NCBI GenBank assembly: GCA_039602395.1
Contig: JBCNJP010000023.1
Span: 90,482,177 to 90,546,176, forward strand
Reading direction: 5' to 3'
From: Deinandra increscens subsp. villosa
Lineage: Eukaryota; Streptophyta; Magnoliopsida; Asterales; Asteraceae
Length of the DNA stretch: 64,000 bases
Part shown: positions 54,987-64,000 of the stretch, piece after piece
Numbering within the stretch: position 1 is the stretch's first letter
How the letters are laid out: every line of letters begins with the position of its first letter
The notes under the pieces: model-generated
What the model was told of the DNA's origin: nothing
Databases searched by the model: none
What the model saw: the letters and a program-made list of their open reading frames with translations, nothing else
Position numbers and translations under genes: made by a program

Positions 54987-55186
54987 CAATAATGGCGAAG
55001 CTTGAAAGAAAATCTCCAGGGGGCGGGATCAAAAATTCTACCAATGGGGCGATACTCAATACATCCGAGGGGACGATACGCGATACATATAAATTTGTAT
55101 ACATAAAATCATGAAAATAGATACTTCTGAACGAAAAAACCGAGGGGGCGGTCACCCCCTCCCGTCCCTTCTAACCTTCGCCCATG
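54987..55186. mobile_element. hAT-like MITE, 200 bp, 8-bp TSD
   Basis: The 8-bp direct repeat ACTGAAAC is perfect (54979-54986 and 55187-55194). The ends CAATAATGGCGAAGCTTGAA and (complement) CATGGGCGAAGGTTAGAAGG are imperfect inverted repeats sharing TGG.GCGAAG. Sub-terminal GGGGGCGG blocks occur on both sides. It is non-coding. Confidence 0.75.
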
Positions 55187-55194
55187 ACTGAAAC

Positions 55195-55463
55195 GAACTC
55201 CCGGATCAAATCAGCAGCGAACGGTGGCGACAGACGGCGGCCATACGGCAGCCGAAGGTGGTCGGCTTCAGTTGTGATGGGAGGAAGAGGAGGCACCGGT
55301 ATCTTGGTGCTCTCTCTTTCTCTCTTTTATGTTTCTTAATTCTCTAGCAATTAGGGTTTAAGGATACTAGATTTATTTATAGGCTAACCTAGATAAACCA
55401 AATAATATAAATATTCAATTTTTAAATATTTCATGTTTATTTATCAACATAAATATAAATAAC

Positions 55464-55497
<34 letters not shown>

Positions 55498-56739
55498 TAT
55501 AAATATAAAAAAACTTATATTTATCTCATAAATATAATCTGCTACTAGATAATTATCTAACTTTTAAATAATTAACACACAATTATCTATATACATAATA
55601 TATATATATATCGAAATACATATATACATATATATAACTTTCGTCTACATTTTGTAATCATATATAATGTTCACCTAATTAATTACCATTGTCCACAGTT
55701 ATTTCTAATAAATAATAATAGACGTTTATACATATTATTTAATCATAATCGGATAATTAATAATTTAATTATCATTTCTTGTTTGTTACTTAAAGTGTAA
55801 CCCTATGGATCGTACATCGATAGTAACATTGATGTTATCCAACAATCGAACGCCTAAATCCAACAAACTTCCATTTGTCGATAAAGCAGATCAACATAGA
55901 CAGTGGTGGACACCTACCTGCATCTCACTTCCCCGAGCAAGGTATGACGGATTTCTTCGTAAACTAGTTCCTTGTGTTAATCAAATCTTTGATTCAACAA
56001 AATACTATAGTCTTTGGTAACAGCACCAATCATCCCGCTGTTACGAACACTCGTCGAACATGAGACATGGATCATAATCATTCTCATATGATGTTCAACA
56101 ATTTATAAATATAATAGTTAAATGTTTCACAAACTATTAATTCTGTTTTCGATTATTAGTACGTTAAAAATATTTGAATACTGGTATTCTAAAAGCCCGT
56201 AGTCGGTCAGATACGTGGGAACGAATCTGAATTAAAGACTGTTATGAATTGATGATTGGTTCATGGGATAAATAAGGATCATATTCACAGAAGAGTTAAG
56301 GATCATTCCACAGATAATTATTAGTTGAATAATATTAGACATAACTCACCTCAACATTATCTTCATGGATCTGAGTCATAAGAAAATTTGGAACTCGTAC
56401 GATCAGCTTATTCCTTGACTTGCGATGCAAATTAGAACAAACATCTGTTGAAGGATGTTCTTTGATTTTACCTAACGTTGTTCGTAACACGCAGTAATGA
56501 TGGTAAATTTGGGAGTGATATGGTATTTAGTGGGAGTTATTTGTAGTTGAAGAAAATATGTTTTCTTATAAATATAAGAGTTGAACATTGTGGTGCCTTC
56601 GTTAAGTTTGAACTGGTAAAATGCATGGATGTGCTCGAACTAAGAGTAGTTCGCTAGACCGCTTCAAATTGGGAACATGACTAAAATAAAATGAGAATAT
56701 CTGCCAAGAATTCGAATACAAAACAAATCAAATCAATTG
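55195..56739. other. AT-rich region, possibly LTR and leader of a degraded copia element
   Basis: GC-rich, leader-like DNA at 55200-55310, a (TA)n run at 55467-55495, then AT-rich DNA. Given the copia remnant at 56740-57000 on the minus strand, this may be its 3' LTR region, but I found no paired LTR. The 71-codon frame at 55805-56020 has no recognisable domain. Confidence 0.3.
55467..55495. repeat. (TA)n microsatellite
   Basis: About 14 TA units. Confidence 0.9.
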
Positions 56740-57000
56740 CCTAGCAAATCTAAGTCCTATCTTATCAGCATGCTTCTCATGTCTAACTTGAGACATAGGC
56801 TTAGTCAACAAGTATGCTAGATTTTGATCTGTATGAATCTTGGTTATAACGATGTCGTCACTAGGCCCTGCTTGGTACTCTTCCATGTTATGGCTGCACC
56901 AATTAAGGTAAAGACATATCCCTTCTGAGATTGAGAATTATCTTGGTTCGTTTGGAAGCTTGTATCAGTATAACATGTTACACTCAGTTTTTCCTCTAGT
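56740..57000 (-). pseudogene. Degraded copia RNase H and polyprotein C-terminus
   Basis: On the minus strand: CYTDTSFQTNQDNSQSQKGY, then VFTLIGAAITWKSTKQG (RNase H), a deletion, then KIHTDQNLAYLLTKPMSQV and RHEKHADKIGLRFARQLI (the polyprotein end). The region between, with the SAESEY and CDN motifs, is missing. The sequence is unlike the copia at 4958, so this is a different, older element. Confidence 0.8.
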
Positions 57001-57073
57001 TATCACACCAGCCCCTATTGCCCCTGCCGGGAGGGGGAGGACAAGTGTGGGATCGACCATCTATATAATGAAA

Positions 57074-58650
57074 GAAAATTGGATTTTATTAATCCCAACT
57101 ATTGATTATTGAACGATATTGTTCTCAACTTCGTTTTTTCCCTAATCCTAACTTTTCGAGTATTGGATTATAGCAAACCCCCGTTAGTTTTTGCTGACTA
57201 TGCATCCTATGTGTCATTTTTTTATCTACGTGTCAATTTTTTTTTAAATCCACGTCACCTTAACTATCTTTAAATCTCGTCGTAGAATAAGGTTAGTGTT
57301 TTATACTGAAATCGTCAATGGCTCCATACAATATCAAACTAATGATTTCTTCGTACCATCAATCAAGAATAAGTTACAGCACTAGCAAGTTACTCGGAGA
57401 TTATTATACTCATGCTTCATATAATGATCCTAATTCTTCTCTTGCGGCTCTACTTCCTCGATTTAGCTTTGGATTCTCCCTCCAGAGTTTGCATCCTCAC
57501 GTGCTTCGTCATTTTGCTCAATTCGCACTTTCTCACCGTGGTCGGAGAATAAGGTTAGCGGGACATGATTCAAACAGAGAAATGATTACCACGAAGATGA
57601 ATACGGCGAGTGGGCATAGAGAGGTTATTAATGGACATTTTATGGGATGAGACGCAAGCAGAGTGTTAGGCAATCACCAAAGGTTCCATGTACATTGTTG
57701 GATTAATAAAATCCATGGTAAAGTAAATTAAGGTGACATGGATTTAAAAAATTTGACACTTAAGATGCATAGTTAATAAAAACTAACGGGGGTTCGTTTT
57801 TCTAACGGAGGTTTTCTATAGTCCAATACTTAAAAAGTTAGAATTAGTGATACTATTCGTACTCCCCTTTTAAACTATTTTTATTTGTTGCACCCCCTCC
57901 TCAAGTTTTATAAAATTACAATTAAAACATTTTTGTTTCGTTTTTGTTTTCTTTACATGAAATAATTTTTTTATAAAAATATATTCACCATCTTAACCCA
58001 AAACTCTTTATTTTATTTTATACATGGTTCATTATGATTTTAAAAAAAAAAACTAATAATCTTAACTTAAATAAAAGCTCTTTTATTTCTTTAAAAAAAG
58101 TGTGATTTTTTAAAAAGATCCTAAAATATTAACATCACAGTTAAGCGTCTTTTTGATAATCATTTTCATAAAATATTTTTTATTATTATTTTATTTTATT
58201 TATATATTAAATAAACCTGTATTTGTTCCTTAACGTATATCCTTTAAGCTTTTTAAAATATTCTAAAACTTTTATTTTAATTTTTATTTTTATTTTTTTA
58301 TAAAAAAAACTTTTTCTAAAATACAATTTAAGTTTTCTACAAACACTGTTTTAGCATTTTCTTTAAAAATGTTTTTAATATTAAAAAAATAAAAACATTG
58401 TCTTTTATAAGGGGAAATATAAAAAGTTTTATATTCATTTTAGTTTTTTTCATAAATATGAAAACAATAAATTTATTTAAAAACTTGTTTTTGAAAACAA
58501 AGATATGTCGAGGGAGAATATATGACAGTTTTTTAAAATAAATTTCAGACGGTGCAACAAGTAATAAATGAGGGGGTGCAAATAGTCTATCCCTTAGAAT
58601 TAATATCAACCAATAATTAATTTTTAGAATTAATAAAATCCAATTTTTCT
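57074..58650. mobile_element. Foldback MULE-like element carrying a nested element
   Basis: The left end GAAAATTGGATTTTATTAAT and the complement of the right end (GAAAAATTGGATTTTATTAA) form long inverted repeats. They continue inward through CGAGTATTGGATTATAG with AAGTATTGGACTATAG, and CCCCCGTTAGTTTTT on both sides. The terminal block resembles the MULEs at 3272 and 13117. A second element (57847-58593) sits inside its right arm. I could not resolve a TSD. The 110-codon internal frame (57318-57650) is not recognisable. Confidence 0.7.
57847..58593. mobile_element. Nested MULE-like element, 747 bp, 9-bp TSD
   Basis: The perfect 9-bp direct repeat TTAGAATTA flanks it (57838-57846, 58594-58602). 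The ends GTGATACTATTCGTACTCCC and (complement) GGGATAGACTATTTGCACCC are similar, and both sub-terminal regions carry TTGTTGCACC. The interior is very AT-rich and non-coding. It splits the right arm of the outer foldback. Confidence 0.8.
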
Positions 58651-58678
58651 ATAACTATCGTGTAATGAGGGTCGCGTA

Positions 58679-59272
58679 ATGATTTCGCGCTCTTCCAACT
58701 ATCTCTTTCAGTGGCTTCATTGGCTTCCCCTCAAGGTCAACGCCTTCGCTTGGAGGACGGGTATGGATAAAATTGCGTCTAAGGCTAATCTCTCTTACCG
58801 AGGATTAAACTTAAACTCAACTTGTGAAGGGTGTAACGCTCTTCCTGAGACTACTGACCATCTTCTCATAAGTTGTCCTCGGGTTAAACCAATTTGGGAT
58901 TCCATTTTACATTGGTGTAAAGCTCCGTCGTATTCTCCGTCCTCGGTTAGGGAGGTTCTTTCGGTGCACAACTCGTGGGGACTCTCCAAATCGGCAAATC
59001 CTTAAGCCGCTCTATTCATGCATCTTCGTCACTATTCTTTGGATCATTTGAAAGACGAGAAACGACAAGCTTTTCAGCAATTGATGCAAAAGAGTGGACG
59101 AGATCATCGGAGACATCAAGTTTTGGTTCTTTACTTAGGTCAAAATTAGAGGGAAAAATCTGTTACTCGATTGGTCATGTTGATGTAATTTCATGTTCTC
59201 CTTGTAATCTTGTTCTAGCTTTTTGCTAGGCGTTTTTTAATTTATGTTCTTTGCCGTTCAAAAAAAAAAAAA
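58679..59272 (+). mobile_element. 5'-truncated L1-type LINE, 3' end with poly-A
   Basis: The first 109 codons encode a reverse-transcriptase zinc-binding (zf-RVT) domain: FQWLHWLPLKVNAFAWRTGM, then CEGCNALPETTDHLLISCPR and VKPIWDSI. This lies at the end of plant L1 ORF2. A frameshift near 59000 breaks the rest (LFWIIWKTRNDKLFS-like in another frame, near 59035). The 3' end TTTGCCGTTCA is followed by a 13-A tail (59260-59272). Only the last 0.6 kb of a full L1 remains, typical of abortive reverse transcription. It lies upstream of the gene at 60942. Confidence 0.85.
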
Positions 59273-59499
59273 GAAAGAAACTCGGTATGAAACTCTTTTA
59301 AATAACATCGATTTCAATCTACACCGTTTACCAAGTCCACCTTCACACAGATCGCCAGAGTGACACTCCATAGTCCATACCCAATTACCCATTTCAACAT
59401 AACCGACCAAATTCTCATCTACATAACCAAATCTCTCTACATATATAGATACATACATATTGTATCTATATCCTCTTCTTCCATATCTGGTTATCTGCT

Positions 59500-59735
59500 T
59501 ACTGTATCTGCCCATTCCCTCTTGCCTTGGGACCCACTTCATCTCAAAATCTCTTTCTCTCTCTCTCTATCTCTCTATACCATCTGATCCATTCTATCCC
59601 CAAATCACTATCTTTCTTTGTACTCAAAACTCTTTCTTGATCCGGGTTTTGCATTTCAAATTTCTCCCTATGTGTTCAACACATATTTAGATGTTTTGAT
59701 AGACTGATTGATAGCATCTTACATCTCACATGGTT
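59500..59735 (+). promoter_or_regulatory. Probable promoter-proximal and 5' UTR exon of the gene at 60942
   Basis: A CT-rich leader (CTCTTTCTCTCTCTCTCTATC near 59550) leads to a possible donor CACATG|GTTAGT near 59732. The downstream sequence to 60903 is intron-like with repeated TTTGCAG acceptors. Transcript boundaries are inferred. Confidence 0.45.
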
Positions 59736-60039
59736 AGTTCCTCTCTTTCAAATCTGATCTTATTTTTCATCCATTTTTCCTGCTTCAAGATTCTACATTT
59801 ATCCATATTTCTGAGATCTTGGCTTTTAATCAAGTTAAACCCCTTTTTACATCTTCCCAAATCTTTAGACAACTCATGCATGTCTTCTGTTCTTAGGGTT
59901 TGATGTTAAATAGTTGATTCTGCACCTACTCATTTAGATTTGAATATTTTGAGACTACCAAGCTTGATTCTTGACTGTTTTCTTCTTCCCTGCTCTTTAA
60001 TAAACTCATGCATTTCTACTACTCTTTCTAGGGTTTTAT

Positions 60040-60940
60040 GTTTTTCAGTTTGATTCTGTAAATACACTTCTAAGATGATTTTGTTTCAGTTTTGGTGCAC
60101 ACCCATGATTTGGATTTGAATTTTTCTTGCTTGTTGGTAAAAAATGGATCTTTTTCACTTGATTCTGCACATACCCATTCAGATTTGAAGATTTTTAGAT
60201 TATGAAGCTTGTTTCTTGACTGTTTTGTTCTTCCCTGATCTTTAATCAACTCATGCATTTCTACTTTTTCTAGGGTTTTATGTTAACTGTTTTTTTCTTC
60301 CCTGATCTTCAATCAACTCATGCATTTCTACTTTTTCTAGGGTTATATGTTAATCAGTTGATTCTGTAAATACACTTTTAAAAATATTTGTTTCAAGTTT
60401 AGTTACATACCCATTATTTGGATTTGAATCTTTCTTGCTTGTTGTTGGTAAAAAATGATTCTTTTTCACTTGATTGCCGAATAGCTTCATGTTGCTTGAA
60501 TCTTGATCTCTGTAAATACACTTCTGAAATGATTCTGTTTCAAGTTTAGCTACTTACACATGACCTGGATTTTAATTTTTCTTGCTTGTTTTTGGTAAAA
60601 ACTGAATCTTTTTCACTTGATTTGCAGAACAGCTTTGTGTGTTCTTGAATCTTGATCTCTGTAAATACTCTTCTAAAATGATTCTGTTTCAAGTTTAGTT
60701 ACATACCCATGATTTGGATTTTTGTGTTTGTTGGTAAAAATTGAATCTTTTTCACTTGATTTGCAGAACAGCTTTGTGTTTCTTGAATCTTGATCTCTGT
60801 AAATACTCTTCTGAAATGATTTTATTTCAAGTTTAGTTACATACCCATGAATTGGATTTTGTGTTTGTAGGTAAAAATTGAATCTTTTTACTTGATTTTG
60901 CAGAACAGCTTTGTGTTTCTTGAATCTTGATCTCTGTAAG
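60040..60940 (+). repeat. Repeat-built 5'-UTR intron with duplicated splice acceptors
   Basis: Units of about 130-150 bp are repeated in tandem around CTTGATCTCTGTAAATACAC, GATTCTGTTTCAAGTTTAG, TTACATACCCATGATTTGG and TTTTTCACTTGATTTGCAG. Intact TTTGCAG|AACAG acceptors end at 60627, 60766 and 60903. A fourth copy near 60475 has lost its AG (ATTGCCGAATAG). The last acceptor is 38 bases before the ATG at 60942. Use of an earlier acceptor would add upstream ATGs, such as one near 60816 followed within seven codons by a stop. Confidence 0.8.
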
Positions 60941-60941
60941 T

Positions 60942-61352
60942 ATGGGTAGGGGTAGAGGTAAAGGGAAAAAGTTCACTTTGACTAACAATGATGATACTGG
61001 AAGTGGTGAAGAAGAAAGAATTCCTGCTCAAAAGAAAAGAGGCAGGCCTCAAAAACCAATAGTGGATGAACCGACTGAAATCGATGAAGTTGTTGAAAAG
61101 ATAAGAGACGAAGAGAACAAGAAAGTTAATGATGTTGTATCAAACAAAGATGTGAAGGTAGTTGAGGATGGAAAGAAGAGGAAACAAACCAAGCAGTCAG
61201 AAGAAGATGGTAAGTTGGTCAAAGATGAAAGTGTGGTTGGACCTCGGTCAGATACAAACGGGTCGACTCAGGTTAATGGTTTTCGACACGTTGGAAGTAG
61301 GAGGAAAAGTAAGCCACGCCGCGCAGCTGAAGCTGGTGTCGAATGCACATGA
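60942..61352 (+). CDS. Small conserved basic plant protein with AT-hook-like motif, function unknown
   Basis: A 136-aa, highly charged protein. The start is MGRGRGKGKKFTLTNND, chosen over an in-frame Met five codons upstream because the family-like N-terminus begins here and the upstream codons are intron-repeat sequence. KKRGRPQKP at about residues 30-40 is an AT-hook core (RGRP). The middle is Glu/Lys-rich and likely disordered. KKRKQTK and the C-terminal SRRKSKPRRAAEAGVEC are basic, probable nuclear-localisation and DNA-binding segments. I recall similar short proteins ending this way across flowering plants, without an assigned function. The single coding exon is preceded by a long 5'-UTR intron. 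A nuclear chromatin role is inference. Confidence 0.8.
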   Translation: MGRGRGKGKKFTLTNNDDTGSGEEERIPAQKKRGRPQKPIVDEPTEIDEVVEKIRDEENKKVNDVVSNKDVKVVEDGKKRKQTKQSEEDGKLVKDESVVGPRSDTNGSTQVNGFRHVGSRRKSKPRRAAEAGVECT

Positions 61353-61887
61353 AACCCGTAAATCTCTAGTCTCATTTTGGTAATATGGTATCTATTTTGT
61401 TTGTTTTTTGCTAAGTAGTTTATGGTATGATCTAAGGTAAATCGGTAACTGCCCTTTGCATTCGATATGTGTTCTGTTTTGACCCTATAACTAAATTTTT
61501 GCATCATATCGATTGCATAGATTAATGACGATAATGGTTCCTCATTTAGCTTTTGTATGATCTTGAGCATGGTATGCACACATGTTATATGAACTCAGGC
61601 TTGTGAATCTTTATGGATTGACTAAAATACCCTTGAGTAACGATGAAGGACCCAAATCAGAACTTTTGTAAAGATCCTGAAGATGATATCGTTGCTTTTT
61701 GCACCAGTTTCCTTTTGCTACTTGTGATTATGTAGCTTTAACTATATGAGGAGACAAGCAAAAGCTTTTGATCATATATCAATGGAGCTTCTCTTTTGTC
61801 TAAAAACATGATTAATAAACTGGCAAGATTTCATAAATTTGCAGACTTTGATTAAAAAGACCTTGTGATTAGATCATCAGAGTCATT
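61353..61887 (+). other. 3' UTR and downstream flank of the gene at 60942
   Basis: T-rich DNA with no further ORF. The 3' UTR end is not defined by a clear signal. Confidence 0.4.
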
Positions 61888-61965
61888 CTGTGTATTTGAT
61901 TTTGTGAGAATTTGGTAATACTAAAACTGTGTATTTGATTCTGGGAGAATTTGGTAATACTAAAA
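61888..61965. repeat. 39-bp tandem duplication
   Basis: CTGTGTATTTGATT begins both copies (61888-61926, 61927-61965), which differ at two positions. The SINE starts directly after it. Confidence 0.9.
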
Positions 61966-62246
61966 GGGGGCGAGCCTTGGAGTGCCAGTAACTCTGGGTA
62001 AAGTTGAGGTTATGGGTTCGAGTCGTGGAAACAAGAAATGCAGAGTAAAGATGCATACATCATGTCCAAGTGCAACACCTTTTGGACCCTATGGGTGCGG
62101 GAGCCTTGTGCACCAAGTTTAACCTTAAACCCAATGGGAAATCATGGTGGTAAAGTGATGACAAAAACTCAAAAACTTGTGTTTAATCCTACAAGCAGGT
62201 TGGTTGTAGTAATTTTCCCCTAGATGTTGCCGTTCAAGAAAAAAAA
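61966..62246 (+). mobile_element. Au-like tRNA-derived SINE with L1-type tail
   Basis: The head GGCGAGCCTTGGAGTGCCAG (A-box region) and GGGTTCGAGTCGTGGAAAC (B box) match the layout of the plant Au SINE family, as do AAATGCAGAGTAAAGATGC and GCGGGAGCCTTGTGCACC. The 3' part ends TTGCCGTTCAAG plus eight A (62239-62246). That is nearly the same as the L1 end at 59251-59260 (TTGCCGTTCA), suggesting the SINE borrowed the LINE's recognition tail. No clear TSD was seen. Confidence 0.75.
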
Positions 62247-62713
62247 CAAGATCATGAGCCCCCTGTCAGTAGTGTTTTATAATGTATTTATGTTACCTCT
62301 CCTGTATATGGTTTCTTTCATGTTTTGACTTTTGTCTAAAACATACAAATCTGTGTGTATATTCATTCACAAGAGTCTTTTAGTTCAATTCTCTTCTCCC
62401 TTAAAACCCTATTCATTTACTTTATTGCAGTCAAGTGAAAAAAATATTTGATCCTGTGACCCGGTTCCACCCAGTTCTTGGATTCTGAACACGCATTTTG
62501 TCGATACAACAATCTTTCAAATGTGTTAATCTACTTGAGTTCAGCTTTGCAAATGAAAGCATACAGACATATAGTTATGGTAGTGTACTTGTGTTTGCGC
62601 ATCTTTTGTCTTTCGATAGAGCCAGAAGTGTCGTAAAACGTCGCTCATGATATTTTTGAGGGTATAATAGTCATTTTACCATCATATCTCAACAATACAC
62701 ACCATGGGATTAT
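62247..62713. other. Non-coding stretch
   Basis: No gene or repeat end recognised between the SINE and the possible exon at 62714. Confidence 0.4.
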
Positions 62714-62944
62714 GTGACATATGTTTCTTTGATGGCTATGCTGTTTGGTGTCTTGAACCAAGATTTTTACTATATGGCTATACTGTTTGGTTCTATAGCT
62801 AGTGTTGGATATCTTATTTCCTTTCTTCGTATATTCTTGAAAAAACCAGTTATTACCGGACTCGCAAACCAGCCTACAACACCCTCGCCCCAGAACGCCG
62901 CAAAAGGCAACCAAGTCACGGCTCGTACTAAGGTCCAAAAGTAA
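62714..62944 (+). other. Possible terminal exon or gene fragment with membrane segments
   Basis: The open frame reads FYYMAILFGSIASVGYLISF, hydrophobic enough for a membrane helix, followed by a polar tail (NQPTTPSPQNAAKGNQ, then TARTKVQK). The frame ends at 62944. GGCTAT(G/A)CTGTTTGGT is repeated at 62736 and 62777. I cannot name a family. The opposite strand is open over the same stretch, so coding orientation is uncertain. Confidence 0.25.
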
Positions 62945-62991
62945 TGATTCAAACTACTCTCTATGCCCCAAGATCGGGTTCTGCTTAAACT

Positions 62992-63090
62992 CTAACCCGG
63001 CTTCCCTGATAGATAGTCAAGAGCTGGCCACCTAAGATAAGCACTAACCCGGCTTCCCTGATAGATAGTCAAGAGCTGGCCACCTAAGAT
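62992..63090. repeat. 47-bp direct duplication with 5-bp spacer
   Basis: CTAACCCGGCTTCCCTGATA begins both copies (62992-63038, 63044-63090), which look identical. They are separated by AAGCA. Confidence 0.92.
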
Positions 63091-63265
63091 GTTTACCAAG
63101 TGACGATTGAACTTGAGTCTCCTTTATTTAAGACTTGTATTAACATAACTTATTAAATTATTAGAGTTTATAAGAATACAAATCAACTCATCAAGTCACA
63201 AGCTCGTTCTGAGTTAAATATAAATTGAGATTCCAACTCTGTTAACCAAACAAACTCGACTCCTA

Positions 63266-64000
63266 TTAGATTGAAATACTGTTTGGAACCCCCATGCCAG
63301 TCACACCAGATTCTGAATAAGGCTTCAGGAGGTTGTACGGTACAACCCCAACACCATTTCTGTTCTTCCTGCTCGCATCAGCATTTCTCCCATCAATGAT
63401 TCCTTCCAACTCTTTCAACCTTCCAGCAAACATTTCATAAGCAGCTTTTATCTGTGGGTTTGCTTCATAAACCGGTTCAATTTCCGCCCCGATATACTCC
63501 TCGTCCGGAGAATGATTCGATAACACATCCAGAACCGCCATAACTTGTGAAGCTTGAATCTGAGAAGGAAATACGGACAAAAGTTCATCTTCGGGCCGGT
63601 GTTTAAACGCTTCCCATTCATCATCGGTCGGGTCTTCACATGGCATCTTGACCCGGGCTATGGTGGTTCGGTTAGGGATGTAACCTGCGTAGTCATACTG
63701 CCCGAAGTTTACCGCTGCGTGGTGACCCGATGCTACCCAGATGATTGTTGTGAGAATCCCGATAAGGTCTTTTGGTGTTGCGAGGATGGGCCACCATGGT
63801 TCGTCTTTCTTGTCTGCATGGCCTACTATTCTAATCTCGGTCCACCATGCTTGAAGCTCGTCGTCAGATTCTACAAGATTGTCTTCCGGATAGTAATGGT
63901 TCACGTAGTCGGTAACCCAAGCTTTAATAATATCCCAAAGGACTAAACCGTCATTTGCATACGGGTAATCTTCTATAGCTAACTTCAAACCGTGTGGGGA
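63266..64000 (-). CDS. Lipoxygenase (13-LOX type), last exon, cut by the window edge
   Basis: The C-terminal 240-odd residues of a plant lipoxygenase, which adds oxygen to linoleic or linolenic acid to start oxylipin (for example jasmonate) synthesis, usually in plastids for 13-LOX. Visible: LKLAIEDYPYANDGLVLWDI; SDDELQAWWTEIRIVGHADK; HHAAVNFGQYDYAGYIPNRT, which supplies the third iron-binding His and the Asn ligand; and the C-terminal GVPNSISI, whose final Ile carboxylate is the fifth iron ligand. The frame is open to the window end and the gene continues beyond 64000; the true start is not in view. All metal ligands in this part are intact, so the gene is likely functional. Assignment to 13-LOX rather than 9-LOX is by overall resemblance. 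Confidence 0.95.
   Translation of the reverse strand, partial: SPHGLKLAIEDYPYANDGLVLWDIIKAWVTDYVNHYYPEDNLVESDDELQAWWTEIRIVGHADKKDEPWWPILATPKDLIGILTTIIWVASGHHAAVNFGQYDYAGYIPNRTTIARVKMPCEDPTDDEWEAFKHRPEDELLSVFPSQIQASQVMAVLDVLSNHSPDEEYIGAEIEPVYEANPQIKAAYEMFAGRLKELEGIIDGRNADASRKNRNGVGVVPYNLLKPYSESGVTGMGVPNSISI

Noticed and set aside
55805..56020. 71-codon frame in AT-rich DNA
   Set aside because: No recognisable domain and no splice or promoter context.
57318..57650. 110-codon frame as a gene
   Set aside because: It lies inside the foldback MULE-like element, has no domain, and its codon pattern is not persuasive.
62645..62938. 97-codon minus-strand frame opposite the possible exon at 62714
   Set aside because: Its composition (Cys/Gly runs, no helix) looks like the shadow of the plus-strand reading, though neither is certain.
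1..64000. CRISPR arrays, bacterial operons, rRNA or intact tRNA genes
   Set aside because: None seen. Tandem repeats here have two to five units without regular unique spacers, and the only tRNA-like sequences are SINE A/B boxes and retrotransposon primer sites.

Overview
The window is nuclear DNA from a higher plant. It shows plant-type Ty1/copia and Ty3/gypsy elements primed by initiator-tRNA-Met, an intronless G-type lectin receptor kinase, the last exon of a 13-lipoxygenase, intron-rich AT-rich sequence, and Helitron, MULE, hAT and PIF/Harbinger elements. The repeat style suggests a eudicot, possibly Asteraceae; that is inference, not something I could test here. Most of the 64 kb is transposable-element sequence, much of it nested. 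Only three loci look like ordinary host genes.

Layout. 1-4.9 kb: AT-rich sequence with short tandem duplications, an 874-bp foldback MULE with a 9-bp target-site duplication (TSD), and a Helitron 3' end. 4958-10944: a complete but broken Ty1/copia element (one in-frame stop, one frameshift at an 11-G run) with no matching TSD. 11.5-16.1 kb: a large palindrome of an RPA70-like pseudogene; its left arm carries a solo LTR and a MULE MITE, and the right arm preserves both empty sites. 16.3-21 kb: a hAT-like element, gene-like fragments with Helitron ends, and a foldback with a strong central hairpin. 22.9-33.8 kb: a PIF/Harbinger transposase relic split by a very young, intact Tekay/Del-like gypsy element (2.57-kb LTRs, ATCAT TSD), with a hAT MITE beside it. 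34-43 kb: AT-rich DNA with two Helitron 3' ends tail to tail, a lone first exon, and the 3' end of a non-LTR retrotransposon with a possible restriction-like endonuclease domain. 43.7-46.1 kb: the lectin receptor kinase. 47-52 kb: a Harbinger MITE, a hAT element, a Helitron tail and a GC-rich gene-like stretch. 52.6-54.6 kb: a PIF/Harbinger transposon, near-intact but for one frameshift. 55-59.3 kb: a hAT MITE, a copia remnant, nested MULE-like foldbacks and an L1 3' end. 59.5-61.4 kb: a small conserved basic protein gene with a repeat-built 5'-UTR intron. 62-64 kb: an Au-like SINE and the 3' end of a lipoxygenase gene on the minus strand.

The host genes (receptor kinase, small AT-hook-like protein, lipoxygenase) show no functional linkage; they are islands between repeats. 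The unifying story is transposon stratigraphy. Many insertions can be ordered by their TSDs, by nesting, and by the empty sites kept in the duplicated palindrome arm.
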